Positions 8,478 through 16,954 of a stretch of 47,552 nt of DNA are shown one piece after another. Origin of the DNA: an uncultured Bacteroidales bacterium (lineage in GTDB: Bacteria; Bacteroidota; Bacteroidia; Bacteroidales; UBA932); contig CAKUYQ010000021.1 of the NCBI GenBank assembly GCA_934717185.1, positions 1 to 47,552 on the forward strand. Direction: 5' to 3'. The notes beneath the pieces are model-generated. The model searched no databases. It was not told the origin of the DNA and saw nothing but the letters and a program-made list of their open reading frames with translations. Numbering within the stretch: the stretch's first letter is position 1; the number at the start of each line of letters is the position of its first letter. The translations under genes and the position numbers were made by a program.

Positions 8478-10064
8478 ATGAGTATCATCAATTTTTCAAA
8501 TACACGTCAAATGGAAGGTCTGCTGGACGAAATCAGTCCTGTCAAAGATCTGATGGAGAATAAAATCAATCTATCTCGTATTGTGGACAGAGAAAAGCGT
8601 GTGAGTCTTACCCTCAATAAGGTAATGAGAATCTGTTTCATTGTGGGACTGAGTATTCCTGCCGAGCGAAAAGAGGAAGAATTTAAGGACATTCAGCTTT
8701 CAACAAGTTCTGCACGTATTGTCCCCAGTTTCTTTACCATGCACGACTTGTCAACCCTATATTCAGCTCTTTTGAAATTACGATATTCAAGTTTGAATAT
8801 TGACTGGACCCAGAACGCCACCCTTTCGCGTATTATTGCAGCAGAAATGCTTCGTGGCCGTGACTATCTGATAAGGGAAAATAATCTGGATGCATATTTA
8901 TATTCGATGGGTAACAAAGTGGCTATGACAAAAGACATCCCGGTACTGAATCTTCTTGTGGGTAATTATGGCGATGAGGAAATGGAAGCGAACCTTGACA
9001 TCAACAGCCGCAACATTACCAACTCTCAAATTATCATAGCTGGAGCTACCGGATCTGGAAAAACAAACTTGTTAGCTGTATTGATGCAGCAATTTAGAGC
9101 GTTGTCTTCCGAATCGCAATATCCTGTAAATTTTCTGTTATTCGATTATAAAGGAGAATTTAGCGATATCCAAAACAATCATTGGCTCTCTCACTTTGAT
9201 GTGGATCGCAGCTGCATACTTGACCCCATCGAGCATCCGCTTCCATTCACTCCGTTCAAAGACTTTACAGGGCGACCTATCAACGAAATCAATCTCTATT
9301 CGTCTGAAATGGCATCAGCTCTCTGTTCCATTGACAGAGTTTCGGCAAGTGCCAATATGAATAACCGGCTGAGTGAGGCTATTGTTGAAGCATATAAGAA
9401 AAACAGCGGATCGCCTATCACATTCACAATGATGTTGAAGGAATATCAAGCTAAAATGACCGACCCTGCAAAAGACGACAGTATTTCGTCTGTACTTAAA
9501 CAGTTGGTACGAGCCAATATATTTGAGGAAGAGGACAAGGCTGATTTGATTGGTGATTGCTATATCATCAAGATGGATGGTTATCCGAAGGACGGGCCTA
9601 TTGCCAAGGCAATCGTGTACTTCTTAATCTCTAAGCTGAATAACATCTATGAACAGTTAGAAAAGCAAGCAACAAACGACGATGTGGTTCAGATACGCCA
9701 TTTCTCCATTATAGACGAAGCTCACTATATGCTTGACTTTGACAATCGTCCTCTGCGTAATCTGATTGCCGTAGGTCGAAATAAGGGATTAAGCATCATT
9801 CTTGCCACACAAAATATGAGTAGTTTCAAGAGCAAAGGATTTGACTTTTATGCCAATGCTCAATATCCGCTCATTATGAAGCAGCAAACTATTGATGACA
9901 AGGTTATCAAGGATTTATTTGGTGTAAGTGGCAATGAACTTCAAGAAATTCGCACTGCCATTGCTGGGCTTCAAAAGGGAGAGCTGATAATCAAAGACCA
10001 AATGGCTTTCGCTCTCGGTATGGGTAAGAAGTATAAGAAAATTAATGTTACACATTTGATATAA
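8478..10064 (+). CDS. HerA-type ATPase with DndE-like N-terminus
   Basis: I choose ATG 8478 (528 residues), 7 bp after the preceding stop, over an upstream ATG at 8436 that would overlap the previous gene by 35 bp. Residues about 1-135 resemble DndE: a basic helix (RVSLTLNKVMRICFIVGLSI), then LYSALLKLRY and a closing LRGRDYLI. The rest is a HerA/FtsK-like DUF87 motor: Walker A GATGSGKT at 189-196, LLFDYKGEFSD, Walker B with SIIDEAHYML, and ATQNMSSF. Such motors form hexameric rings pumping DNA. The DndE likeness is from pattern only, but its position right after a DndD-like gene supports it. Confidence 0.75.
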   Translation: MSIINFSNTRQMEGLLDEISPVKDLMENKINLSRIVDREKRVSLTLNKVMRICFIVGLSIPAERKEEEFKDIQLSTSSARIVPSFFTMHDLSTLYSALLKLRYSSLNIDWTQNATLSRIIAAEMLRGRDYLIRENNLDAYLYSMGNKVAMTKDIPVLNLLVGNYGDEEMEANLDINSRNITNSQIIIAGATGSGKTNLLAVLMQQFRALSSESQYPVNFLLFDYKGEFSDIQNNHWLSHFDVDRSCILDPIEHPLPFTPFKDFTGRPINEINLYSSEMASALCSIDRVSASANMNNRLSEAIVEAYKKNSGSPITFTMMLKEYQAKMTDPAKDDSISSVLKQLVRANIFEEEDKADLIGDCYIIKMDGYPKDGPIAKAIVYFLISKLNNIYEQLEKQATNDDVVQIRHFSIIDEAHYMLDFDNRPLRNLIAVGRNKGLSIILATQNMSSFKSKGFDFYANAQYPLIMKQQTIDDKVIKDLFGVSGNELQEIRTAIAGLQKGELIIKDQMAFALGMGKKYKKINVTHLI

Positions 10065-10066
10065 AC

Positions 10067-10073
10067 GGAGGTG
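10067..10073 (+). promoter_or_regulatory. Strong Shine-Dalgarno before the OLD gene
   Basis: GGAGGTG lies about 10 nt before the ATG at 10082. Most genes in this window lack such a strong site, so it marks a change in translation style at the junction between the two defence modules. Confidence 0.55.
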
Positions 10074-10081
10074 TTCTGGCT

Positions 10082-11680
10082 ATGATAGAACGAATTATTG
10101 TCAAGAATTTCAAAGGAATAAAAGAAGCTAACATTTCATTCCATGATAAAATCAATGTTATCGTTGGAAACAATGGTGTAGGTAAATCAACTTTGATAGA
10201 ATCCATTTCATTAGCCCTAGGATATGGTATCGGACAGTTGGAAATTACTCAATATCTTTTTCATGAATCAACATGGCAGGATTTTGAGTCAAGTAAAACA
10301 TTGCCAGAAATAATCATAGAACTCTATTTTAATAAAAATTTTCCTGCTGAATATTCTGGTAAAAATAATAGTCTATCAGAATATTCATCAGGAATACGGC
10401 TTAGGATAGCATGTGACAGTTCATATTTGCAATTATTCAATGAGCAAAAAGAACAATACAAACATATTCCATGCGAATTTTACAATATTGAAAGATGTTG
10501 GTTTTCTGGTGATATTGTAAAGCAGTTTCTAGTGCCATATACTCCGTGGATCATAGATTCTTCATCTAATTCATTTAACAATAAAGCAAACCAACTAGCT
10601 ACACGACTAATATCTTACAAATTATCCGAACCAGAGAGAGTTCAGGTTAAAGGCTGTCTCAGAACATTAAGAGAACACTTTGAAGGAAATGATAAGGTTG
10701 GCGATATTAATTCTTCGTTAAATGATAAAATAAAAGATATTTCTCCCGATTTTAAATTAACAGTAGACCTAACGACCAAAATGGCATGGAACACTATTTT
10801 GTGTCCTGTATTAAAAGAAATTCCATTTTCACAAATTGGTTTAGGCGATCAGTGTGTCATAAATACCCTACTATCAATTGATTCATCATCAAATGAAACA
10901 GATAAGAAAGAAAGGCTCTTAGTCATTGAAGAACCTGAATCTCATTTGTCACACACAAAAATGTATGAATTACTTAATTATTTAGGGAAGTTCACAGGGC
11001 AAATGTTTGTCTCAACGCATAGTAGTTATGTCGCAAATAAATTATCCCTAAATAATTTAATCGTATTAGGGAAAGTATCTGGAAAAATTTGCAGTCAGAA
11101 AATATCAGATTTAGAAGATTATGATTTTTTTGCAAAGGTTCCCAATTATCCAACATTACGTGTTGCCCTTTGCGAAAAAGCAATTTTAGCCGAAGGACCA
11201 ACAGACGAAATGGTCGTTCTGTATTACTTCATGAAAGAATTTGGTTGTCATCCTTTTGCCAAAGGAATAGAGCTTATTTCTGTTGGTGGTGTTGTCTTTA
11301 AACACTTTGCTTTATTGGGAGCTAAACTCAATAAGCGTATTGCAGTCATAACAGATAATGATGGTCATTCTATCGAAGAGGTAAAAACCAAAAGGAATCT
11401 ACCGCAAAAAGACACGGTTAAGTTATTTTCAGAAAGCAATAGTGCGTTAAATACATTGGAACCTGCATTTGTCAATGCAAATGCCAATAATATCGATTGT
11501 TTGTCACAATTTATTAGAGGTAAAAAGGTTAATGGTGAAACTACTGAATCATTGTCTGAATATATGGAAAAACATAAAACAGAGTGGGCGCAAAAATTAT
11601 TAGAAAATGATTCTTACCTTTTTGATGTACCACAGTATATTAAAGATGCTATTAATTGGTTGATTGATGAGGACAAATAA
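10082..11680 (+). CDS. OLD-family ATPase/TOPRIM nuclease, GajA-like
   Basis: A 532-residue overcoming-lysogenisation-defect family protein. The ATPase half has Walker A GNNGVGKST at 29-37, Walker B LLVIEEPESHLS (E283-E284) and a following STHSSYV. The C-terminal half is a TOPRIM nuclease: E371-G-P-T-D-E and TDNDGH with D425 and D427 as metal ligands. A UvrD-like helicase follows with a 14-bp overlap, which is the class 2 OLD arrangement and the layout of Gabija (GajA-GajB). Base composition drops sharply here compared with the upstream module, so it looks separately acquired. GajA is about 578 residues, so this is a close size match. Confidence 0.85.
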   Translation: MIERIIVKNFKGIKEANISFHDKINVIVGNNGVGKSTLIESISLALGYGIGQLEITQYLFHESTWQDFESSKTLPEIIIELYFNKNFPAEYSGKNNSLSEYSSGIRLRIACDSSYLQLFNEQKEQYKHIPCEFYNIERCWFSGDIVKQFLVPYTPWIIDSSSNSFNNKANQLATRLISYKLSEPERVQVKGCLRTLREHFEGNDKVGDINSSLNDKIKDISPDFKLTVDLTTKMAWNTILCPVLKEIPFSQIGLGDQCVINTLLSIDSSSNETDKKERLLVIEEPESHLSHTKMYELLNYLGKFTGQMFVSTHSSYVANKLSLNNLIVLGKVSGKICSQKISDLEDYDFFAKVPNYPTLRVALCEKAILAEGPTDEMVVLYYFMKEFGCHPFAKGIELISVGGVVFKHFALLGAKLNKRIAVITDNDGHSIEEVKTKRNLPQKDTVKLFSESNSALNTLEPAFVNANANNIDCLSQFIRGKKVNGETTESLSEYMEKHKTEWAQKLLENDSYLFDVPQYIKDAINWLIDEDK

Positions 11681-12833
11681 CATTTGTTATATTGCATCAG
11701 CAGGAGCTGGAAAAACGACCAAAGTGGTTTCTGATGCTATAAATAAAGCGAATAATAATTCTTTAAAGAAAATCGCCATCATAACTTATACTCAAAACAA
11801 TCAGGCTCATATTCGAACAAAATTAGAGAATCAGAATATGGCACACAAAATTATTGTTATGGGCTGGTTTGAATTTTTATTAAAGCATTGGATAATGCCT
11901 TTTAAAACGACAGTATTTCCTCAACTAATCAATACCCATTTAGGTATTTCTCCTGTTGAAGGTAAATCAGGCTTGATGCGGACTTCAAATGGAAAAACAT
12001 TCGTAACTTACAAAAAAGATGATTTCCGTAAAAAATATATAACTCCCGATGGTAACAAAGTTTATAGTGACAAACTCTCTGAACTTGCGAATGAAGTTTA
12101 TCTGAGGAACAAACTTGAAATAATCGATAGGTTAAACTCTATTTTTGGATATTTATATTTCGATGAATGTCAGGATTTTGTTGGTTTTGATTATGAAATA
12201 ATTAAATTATTGCTTACAAAAACTGACATTACGTGTGTGTTTGCTGGCGATCCACGCCAACATACATATTCTACCCACGCAACATCTAAATACACAAAAT
12301 ACACTGGAGACATTGCTTCGTTTATTCAGGAAAACATAAACAAAAGGAAGGTTTATGTGACTATTGATATTACTACTCTTGTTGAGTCTTATAGATGTCC
12401 AATGTGTATATGTGATTTCGCAAGTTTGGTTATGCCACAATATCCTAAGATGAAATCACATAAAACAGAAGATTCAATAGAGGAACACTGTATGTTAGTA
12501 AGATCTTGTGATGTTGAAAGGTATATTAATCAATTTAATCCAGTTGCTCTTATTTGGGATAGTAAAGCAATGAAAAATGTTCATTCAAGTATTAAGCAAA
12601 TTTATAACATGGGTGCAGTAAAAGGACTTGATTTTCCTCGTATCATTGTCTATCCAACAGACGGTATGTTAAAATGGATAAATAATATATCCGAAGAATT
12701 AGCAGCTACTACACGTGCTAAATTATATGTTGCTGTTACACGAGCAGAAATATCAACAGGAATAGTTGTCCCTAACAATTTTCAAATTCCATTAGATTCT
12801 AAGATTAAATTTTGGAATAGAGGTTCAGACTAA
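11667..12833 (+). CDS. UvrD-like helicase, GajB-like
   Basis: Start chosen at ATG 11667 (388 residues) rather than the adjacent TTG at 11664; it overlaps the OLD gene by 14 bp. Superfamily 1 motifs run in order: Walker A ASAGAGKTT at 10-18, DECQ at 166-169, AGDPRQ, ESYRC, GAVKGLDFPRI and VAVTRAE near the C-terminus. It is much shorter than full UvrD (about 720) and lacks room for large 1B/2B insertions, as in GajB (about 494). With the OLD nuclease it should form an abortive or nucleotide-sensing anti-phage complex of Gabija type. AT-rich like its partner. Confidence 0.82.
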   Translation: MRTNNICYIASAGAGKTTKVVSDAINKANNNSLKKIAIITYTQNNQAHIRTKLENQNMAHKIIVMGWFEFLLKHWIMPFKTTVFPQLINTHLGISPVEGKSGLMRTSNGKTFVTYKKDDFRKKYITPDGNKVYSDKLSELANEVYLRNKLEIIDRLNSIFGYLYFDECQDFVGFDYEIIKLLLTKTDITCVFAGDPRQHTYSTHATSKYTKYTGDIASFIQENINKRKVYVTIDITTLVESYRCPMCICDFASLVMPQYPKMKSHKTEDSIEEHCMLVRSCDVERYINQFNPVALIWDSKAMKNVHSSIKQIYNMGAVKGLDFPRIIVYPTDGMLKWINNISEELAATTRAKLYVAVTRAEISTGIVVPNNFQIPLDSKIKFWNRGSD

Positions 12834-13113
12834 AATGTAACAAAAGAAATATTTGGATACTTATAAAATTGTGTAATTCTGGAATTGTCTTTCAGAATAA
12901 ATAAAAACAAAGAATTATTGATGAATTGGATAAAAATAAAAGTTCTTTGTAATATCAAGGATTTTGGCTACCCTTGCAATTGAGTTATTTGACAGCAAAA
13001 CATAGCAAAACGCTGAAAATCGCACGGTTTCCAAGTCGTTACCACAACTTCTCAAACATCTCGCTAAAAGTTTATTCCTCAGATGGTTATCTCAAATCGC
13101 TGATAATCTATAA
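12834..13113. other. Intergenic spacer at the island's right edge
   Basis: 280 bp between the convergent helicase and kinase genes. It holds an inverted repeat ACAAAGAA (12907-12914) / TTCTTTGT (12943-12950) and a small ATTCTG/CAGAAT pair near 12877-12898, neither followed by a T-run. From about 12960 the base composition rises to that of the core genes, so the island boundary probably lies here. No tRNA or clear attachment site was recognised. Confidence 0.4.
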
Positions 13114-14598
13114 TCAATTATCCAATGCTTTTCCCAAAGCATCACACCATTTGGCGTAAGCCTCATTCAAAACCCCTTTTATAGAGTTGTCGGGAAGAAC
13201 TATAGAAACTTTTATAAGGTTACTGAATGCCTCCTGAGGGCTCTTGTACAAACCGGCACCCAATGCAGCGCCCCTTGCCGCACCTTGAGAACCGTCTGTA
13301 TTGTAAAGCTCTATTGTTACATCCGCTACCGTTGCAAGCGTCTTAGTAAAGAGCGGACTTAAAAAGAGGTTTGCATGCCCTGCCCTTACGGTCTTTGGCG
13401 TTAGGCCAATCCCGCTCATTATATCTATACCGTACTTAAAGGCAAAGGCTATCCCCTCTTGAGAAGCTCTCAAAATGTGCTTTTGGGTATGTTTGTTTAA
13501 GTCTATGTTAAGCAACTGCGTTCCGGTAAACCTGTTGCAAAGCATCCTCTCTGCACCGTTGCCAAACGGGATGACCATTAGGCCGTCACTCCCTGCAGGT
13601 ATCTGCTCTGCCAATTCGTTTATCTCGTAGTAAGAGAGATTTGGGGCAATATTCCTCCTCATCCATGCATTAAGGATTCCCACACCGTTTATGCAGAGCA
13701 GCATTCCGTTGCGTTTGTTCTCTTTGGTATTGTTAACATGCAAGACAGTATTTACTCTTGAGAGTTTGTCCAATGAGTCTGTATCTGTAACACCGTAAAC
13801 AACGCCCGATGTACCGCCTGTTGCAGCTATTTCACCGGGGTTCAACACATTGAGAGAGAAGGCATTGTTAGGTTGGTCCCCACATTTGTATGATATTGGC
13901 GTTCCCTCTTTTATTCCAAAAATCTCCTCGGTGTTTTTATCTGTGTACCCGTGGATTCCTATACCCGGATTATATTCCGGCACAAGTGATTCATCTATCC
14001 CGTAATAATCCAACAGAAATTTTGCAGGCCTCCCCTCTTTAATATCCCAAAGCATCTCCTCAGATATTCCACACTCTGCTGTCTCGCATTTTCCGCTGAG
14101 TCTTAGCATTATGTAATCACCGGGGAGCATGAATTTATATACTTTAGCATATTCTTTTGGCATATTCTCTTTAACCCAAGCCAATTTAGACACCGTAAAA
14201 TTACCGGGGGAATTAAGCAGATGTTTAATGCAACGCTCCTCACCTATCTCCCTAAAAGCCCTCTCCCCTATCTCAACAGCACGGCTGTCGCACCAGATAA
14301 TAGAATTCATTACCGGGTTAAGCTCTCTGTCTACACAGACAAGTCCATGCATCTGATAAGCTATGCCTACTGCCTTTACCCTTGCAGCATCTGCTTTAGA
14401 TGGTAACACTTTTCTCAAGCATACCTTTACATACTCCCACCACACCTGCGGATTCTGCTCTGCCCAACCACGTCTATGCGATATTATCTCCATCTCAGAT
14501 GCGGGCCAGCTGCACGAAGATATACATTCTCCCGTTTCAACATCCAACAACGACACCTTAATAGAAGAACTCCCTATGTCAATACCCAATGTTGTCAT
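13114..14598 (-). CDS. FGGY-family carbohydrate kinase, xylulokinase-like
   Basis: A 494-residue sugar kinase. The N-terminal phosphate-binding strand is GIDIGSSSIKVSLLD, GWAEQNPQVWW and WCDSRA are typical of xylulokinases, and the C-terminal domain has GEIAATGGTSGVV. It would phosphorylate a ketose (D-xylulose or a similar sugar) with ATP in the cytoplasm. It is the last gene of the sialidase locus, 258 bp after the YhcH gene, with a repeat composite between. With the upstream lyxose-type isomerase it gives an aldose-to-ketose-phosphate route. ManNAc kinases are normally ROK proteins, so an FGGY enzyme is unexpected here. Exact substrate is not determined. Confidence 0.82.
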   Translation of the reverse strand: MTTLGIDIGSSSIKVSLLDVETGECISSCSWPASEMEIISHRRGWAEQNPQVWWEYVKVCLRKVLPSKADAARVKAVGIAYQMHGLVCVDRELNPVMNSIIWCDSRAVEIGERAFREIGEERCIKHLLNSPGNFTVSKLAWVKENMPKEYAKVYKFMLPGDYIMLRLSGKCETAECGISEEMLWDIKEGRPAKFLLDYYGIDESLVPEYNPGIGIHGYTDKNTEEIFGIKEGTPISYKCGDQPNNAFSLNVLNPGEIAATGGTSGVVYGVTDTDSLDKLSRVNTVLHVNNTKENKRNGMLLCINGVGILNAWMRRNIAPNLSYYEINELAEQIPAGSDGLMVIPFGNGAERMLCNRFTGTQLLNIDLNKHTQKHILRASQEGIAFAFKYGIDIMSGIGLTPKTVRAGHANLFLSPLFTKTLATVADVTIELYNTDGSQGAARGAALGAGLYKSPQEAFSNLIKVSIVLPDNSIKGVLNEAYAKWCDALGKALDN

Positions 14599-14856
14599 TT
14601 ATCATTTTATTTAGCTTTGGCTTTAGCCTTAGCTTTGGCTAATTACTTTCTTTACTCTCTCTACCTTTCTTTACCCTCTTTACTTTCTATACACTATAAA
14701 CTTTCAACTCTTAACTTTTATAATGCTGACTATACACTATAAACTTTATCATGGCCAACGCTAACGCCATATTAGTTTATTGTTTATAGTTAAAAGGTTA
14801 TAGTCAGTTCATTAGTTGATAGTTTTAAAGCAAATAGTTTCGCTATAAACTATGAA
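14599..14856 (-). repeat. Composite intergenic repeat (hexamer, GTAAAG and TATAG arrays)
   Basis: Read on the minus strand after the YhcH stop: TATAGTTYATAG stretches, then GGCGTTAGCGTTGGCC, more TATAG sequence, a GTAAAGAAAG/GTAGAGAG run, and finally an inverted hexamer array (GCCAAAGC, GCTAAGGC, GCTAAAGC) ending at the kinase start. It shares a core close to TTTATTGTTTATAGTCAGTTAATTAGTT with 16571-16600 and 28645-28675. No gene is present. Confidence 0.7.
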
Positions 14857-15519
14857 CTATAAACTTTTAACTTTTATTATTAGCTTCCACTCCTTGCCGG
14901 GCTTAGCCTCCCTGCTATACGAAGGAATATGCAGATTCTTTGGAAAAAATATAAAGATATATGGCTTTGAAGCCCTCTGCTTTACCATTTTTGCAGTTTT
15001 TGCACTGTAAAATGCAATATCGCGGGCACTGTTGAACGGAACTGTAAGTTCAGCCCCCTCCTCCTTATCTATTCCCCAGACAACATTACCGGTACTTATC
15101 TGCACATCTATATATTTTTCATGTTTCTCGGACCTTATCTTGTCTGCTGTTTTTGGGGTATACTCCTGAAAGATCATGTAGCAGTCATCCCCATCTCCGT
15201 ACAAACTCTCCTTGTTGGTTGGTTCAAATCCAACCAAATCCTTGCCCGCCTTTGCAATTGTGTTAAATACGGCATCCCACATTGCAGGATGCGACTCATA
15301 AGCCCTTTTCAGCTCCATAAAATCTGTTCCGGGCCAAAAAGCCAGTTTGAAACCTTTAGACCTGCTTATATCATCCGCCCATTTTGCAGCAGCTTTAATC
15401 TCCTTTTTGTCATTCTCTTTTGTTGCAGGATACTCCTCTCCCCGGGCATAAATACCGGAGAGAAGAATAACGCTAACGAAAAAAGTTGTGAATTTTACTA
15501 TATATGTACCTATGTTCAT
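14857..15519 (-). CDS. Exported YhcH/YjgK/YiaL-family protein (NanQ-like)
   Basis: The start is ATG 15519, not the in-frame TTG two codons earlier; it lies 2 bp after the DUF4432 stop. The first about 28 residues (MNIGTYIVKFTTFFVSVILLSG) are a signal peptide, so the mature protein should be periplasmic or surface. The cupin-like core shows SEKHEKYIDVQ and FFPKNLHIPSY, which carry the conserved metal-ligand Glu/His residues of the family. Cytoplasmic YhcH (NanQ) opens the sialic-acid ring anomer for the lyase; here the activity would act on sugar just released by the sialidase. Export is unusual for this family. 220 residues against about 155 for E. coli YhcH. Confidence 0.8.
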   Translation of the reverse strand: MNIGTYIVKFTTFFVSVILLSGIYARGEEYPATKENDKKEIKAAAKWADDISRSKGFKLAFWPGTDFMELKRAYESHPAMWDAVFNTIAKAGKDLVGFEPTNKESLYGDGDDCYMIFQEYTPKTADKIRSEKHEKYIDVQISTGNVVWGIDKEEGAELTVPFNSARDIAFYSAKTAKMVKQRASKPYIFIFFPKNLHIPSYSREAKPGKEWKLIIKVKSL

Positions 15520-15521
15520 AT

Positions 15522-16541
15522 TCAATCAATTTCTGATATTTTTACCTTTACATCAAACTCTTTGGACTCTCCGGGCAGAAGATCGTCTGCAACTCCCTGT
15601 TCCAAAGCAGCAGCACGCCCAATCATCTTGCAGCTTGACGGCTCTATTCCAAGCACATAATCTCCGCATCCAAACTGATTCCACTGCGTAAGATATGGGA
15701 AAGCCTCCTTGGAGAACTGCAAAGAGAGAGCAATTCCCAACTCCCTGTTTTTAATGGATACGGTAACCTCCTCCTTTGCAGAGCCTCCGGCAGCCAAGCT
15801 ACTATCGTTAAAATTATGAAAGAATACTCTCTCTTTATAACCTGCCACCGGAGGGGTGACAATATTATGATTCGTTAACCCTTTTGCAGCTTCATCATCC
15901 CGTGGCTCCACAGATACAGACGGTATTACAACCTCTGTATGCGGAGAGAGAAACGGATAGCCAAAGTTTATATGCAGCATAAACATTATCTGCTCCTTCT
16001 GGTACCCTATATTCTCTATCCTGTTTTTTATTATAAAAAAATCTTTGCCGACAGGCATCTCAACAGACCTTCTGAGCAGCAGATTATGCTTAAAGATCTC
16101 AGCCTCTCTAACAGTACCGCTTACAGAAATCATATTACTGCGGGTTGAGGCACAGACCTCCTCTGCAGGTGTATTGGATATTACCCCATGAAGACCAAAG
16201 TCCTCATCCTCAACCCTGCATGGAGCGCCAATGTGCCTAAGTCCACAAGTAGTAAGAAATCCTACAAAAAAATTCTTCAAAAACCCATACCCGTCCGGGA
16301 TATAAAATTCAGGTGAAGAGATTCCCCCCTTTGACAGGTATGAGAGATTAACCCCTTTGTACTCTAATTTTAATATATCAAGTCCTCTATCGGGAAGCAT
16401 AACAAGCCTTATACCTCCCCCATTACACAGTTCAAGCCCGCGCATACCTCTTGCCTTTCCATCTGTATATTCAAATGGAGTAACACCGTACATCTGCGCT
16501 GCGTGCCCTATAAATCTGTCATCTATCTCTATTTTTTTCAT
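15522..16541 (-). CDS. DUF4432 galactose-mutarotase-like protein
   Basis: A 339-residue beta-sandwich protein of the DUF4432 aldose-1-epimerase-like family. There is no signal peptide, so it is cytoplasmic. Typical stretches are RGLELCNGGGIRLVMLPDRGLDI, a CGLRHIGAP turn, LHGVISNTPAEEV, and GIEPSSCKMIGRAAA near the C-terminus. It would interconvert ring anomers or epimers of a free sugar. It is almost contiguous (2 bp) with the YhcH gene, so the two are co-translated. Presumed role: prepare the aldose for the isomerase. Its substrate cannot be read from sequence. Confidence 0.75.
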   Translation of the reverse strand: MKKIEIDDRFIGHAAQMYGVTPFEYTDGKARGMRGLELCNGGGIRLVMLPDRGLDILKLEYKGVNLSYLSKGGISSPEFYIPDGYGFLKNFFVGFLTTCGLRHIGAPCRVEDEDFGLHGVISNTPAEEVCASTRSNMISVSGTVREAEIFKHNLLLRRSVEMPVGKDFFIIKNRIENIGYQKEQIMFMLHINFGYPFLSPHTEVVIPSVSVEPRDDEAAKGLTNHNIVTPPVAGYKERVFFHNFNDSSLAAGGSAKEEVTVSIKNRELGIALSLQFSKEAFPYLTQWNQFGCGDYVLGIEPSSCKMIGRAAALEQGVADDLLPGESKEFDVKVKISEID

Positions 16542-16649
16542 CTTCCCGTATAATTCAGTTTATAGTGTATAGTTTATTGTTTATAGTCAGTTAATTAGTT
16601 TTAAGTTTTAAAGAAAAAAGATTTTCATGTTCGGTTTCATAATTAGAAT
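16542..16649 (-). repeat. TATAG-type repeat stretch before DUF4432
   Basis: Contains repeated TATAGTGTATAGTTTATTG and the shared core around 16571-16600. Adjacent to the 175-bp foldback element on its right and ending at the DUF4432 start on its left. Confidence 0.55.
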
Positions 16650-16824
16650 CAGTTCCTCTCTCCGTGTCAATCAACTGCTATTGCCTTCAATCAGCTTGAA
16701 ACGGCTAAGTCGTCCCTTTTAGTCTGCTTTGCATCCTAACAGTCCTTCAACAGACGCCGTTTCTTATAAGCTGCTTTCGGCAACCGCTCTTCCGTTGATT
16801 GACAAGTCGTTCGCAACTGTTTCT
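16650..16824 (-). repeat. 175-bp foldback element, copy 1
   Basis: Reverse complement of 39699-39873 with about 8 mismatches (same length). The arms nest: AAACAGTT/AACTG at the ends, then TGTCAATCAAC/GTTGATTGACA, TTGCC/GGCAA, CAGCTT/AAGCTG, AAACGGC/GCCGTTT and GTCTG/CAGAC near the centre. It would fold into one long imperfect hairpin. No protein of note is encoded. In transcription sense it follows the hexamer and GTAAAG arrays after the phosphoesterase stop, the same order as copy 2 after pyrB. Confidence 0.85.
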
Positions 16825-16954
16825 AATCACTCTATCTTTCCCCTCTATACCCTCTTTACTTTCTTTACTTTTAAAAAACACTAACGCCAACGCTTTTTTT
16901 TACTCTCTTTACCTTTCAAATCAGCCAACGCCAACGCCAATGCCAACGCTATAA
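16825..16954 (-). repeat. Hexamer and GTAAAG arrays after the phosphoesterase
   Basis: On the minus strand the array starts within 10 bp of the phosphoesterase stop: GCGTTGGCATTGGCGTTGGC continues for about four units, then a GTAAAGAGAGTAAA run, a second short GCGTTGGCGTTAG block, and AAAGTAAAGAAAGTAAAGAGG. It leads into the foldback element. Confidence 0.7.

Noticed and set aside
12907..12950. ACAAAGAA/TTCTTTGT inverted repeat as a terminator
   Set aside because: 28-nt loop, weak A/T-rich arms and no T-run.
12974..13159. Small ORF at the island edge
   Set aside because: Overlaps the kinase 3' end on the other strand and has no recognisable features.
14609..14645. Hexamer arrays read as a CRISPR or telomere-like repeat
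   Set aside because: Units are degenerate and contiguous with no unique spacers, so it is not a CRISPR; a bacterial chromosome has no use for telomere repeats.
16618..16636. A 16-bp match (AAACCGAACATGAAAA) shared with 40676-40691
   Set aside because: About the length expected once by chance in a window this size; no longer alignment around it.
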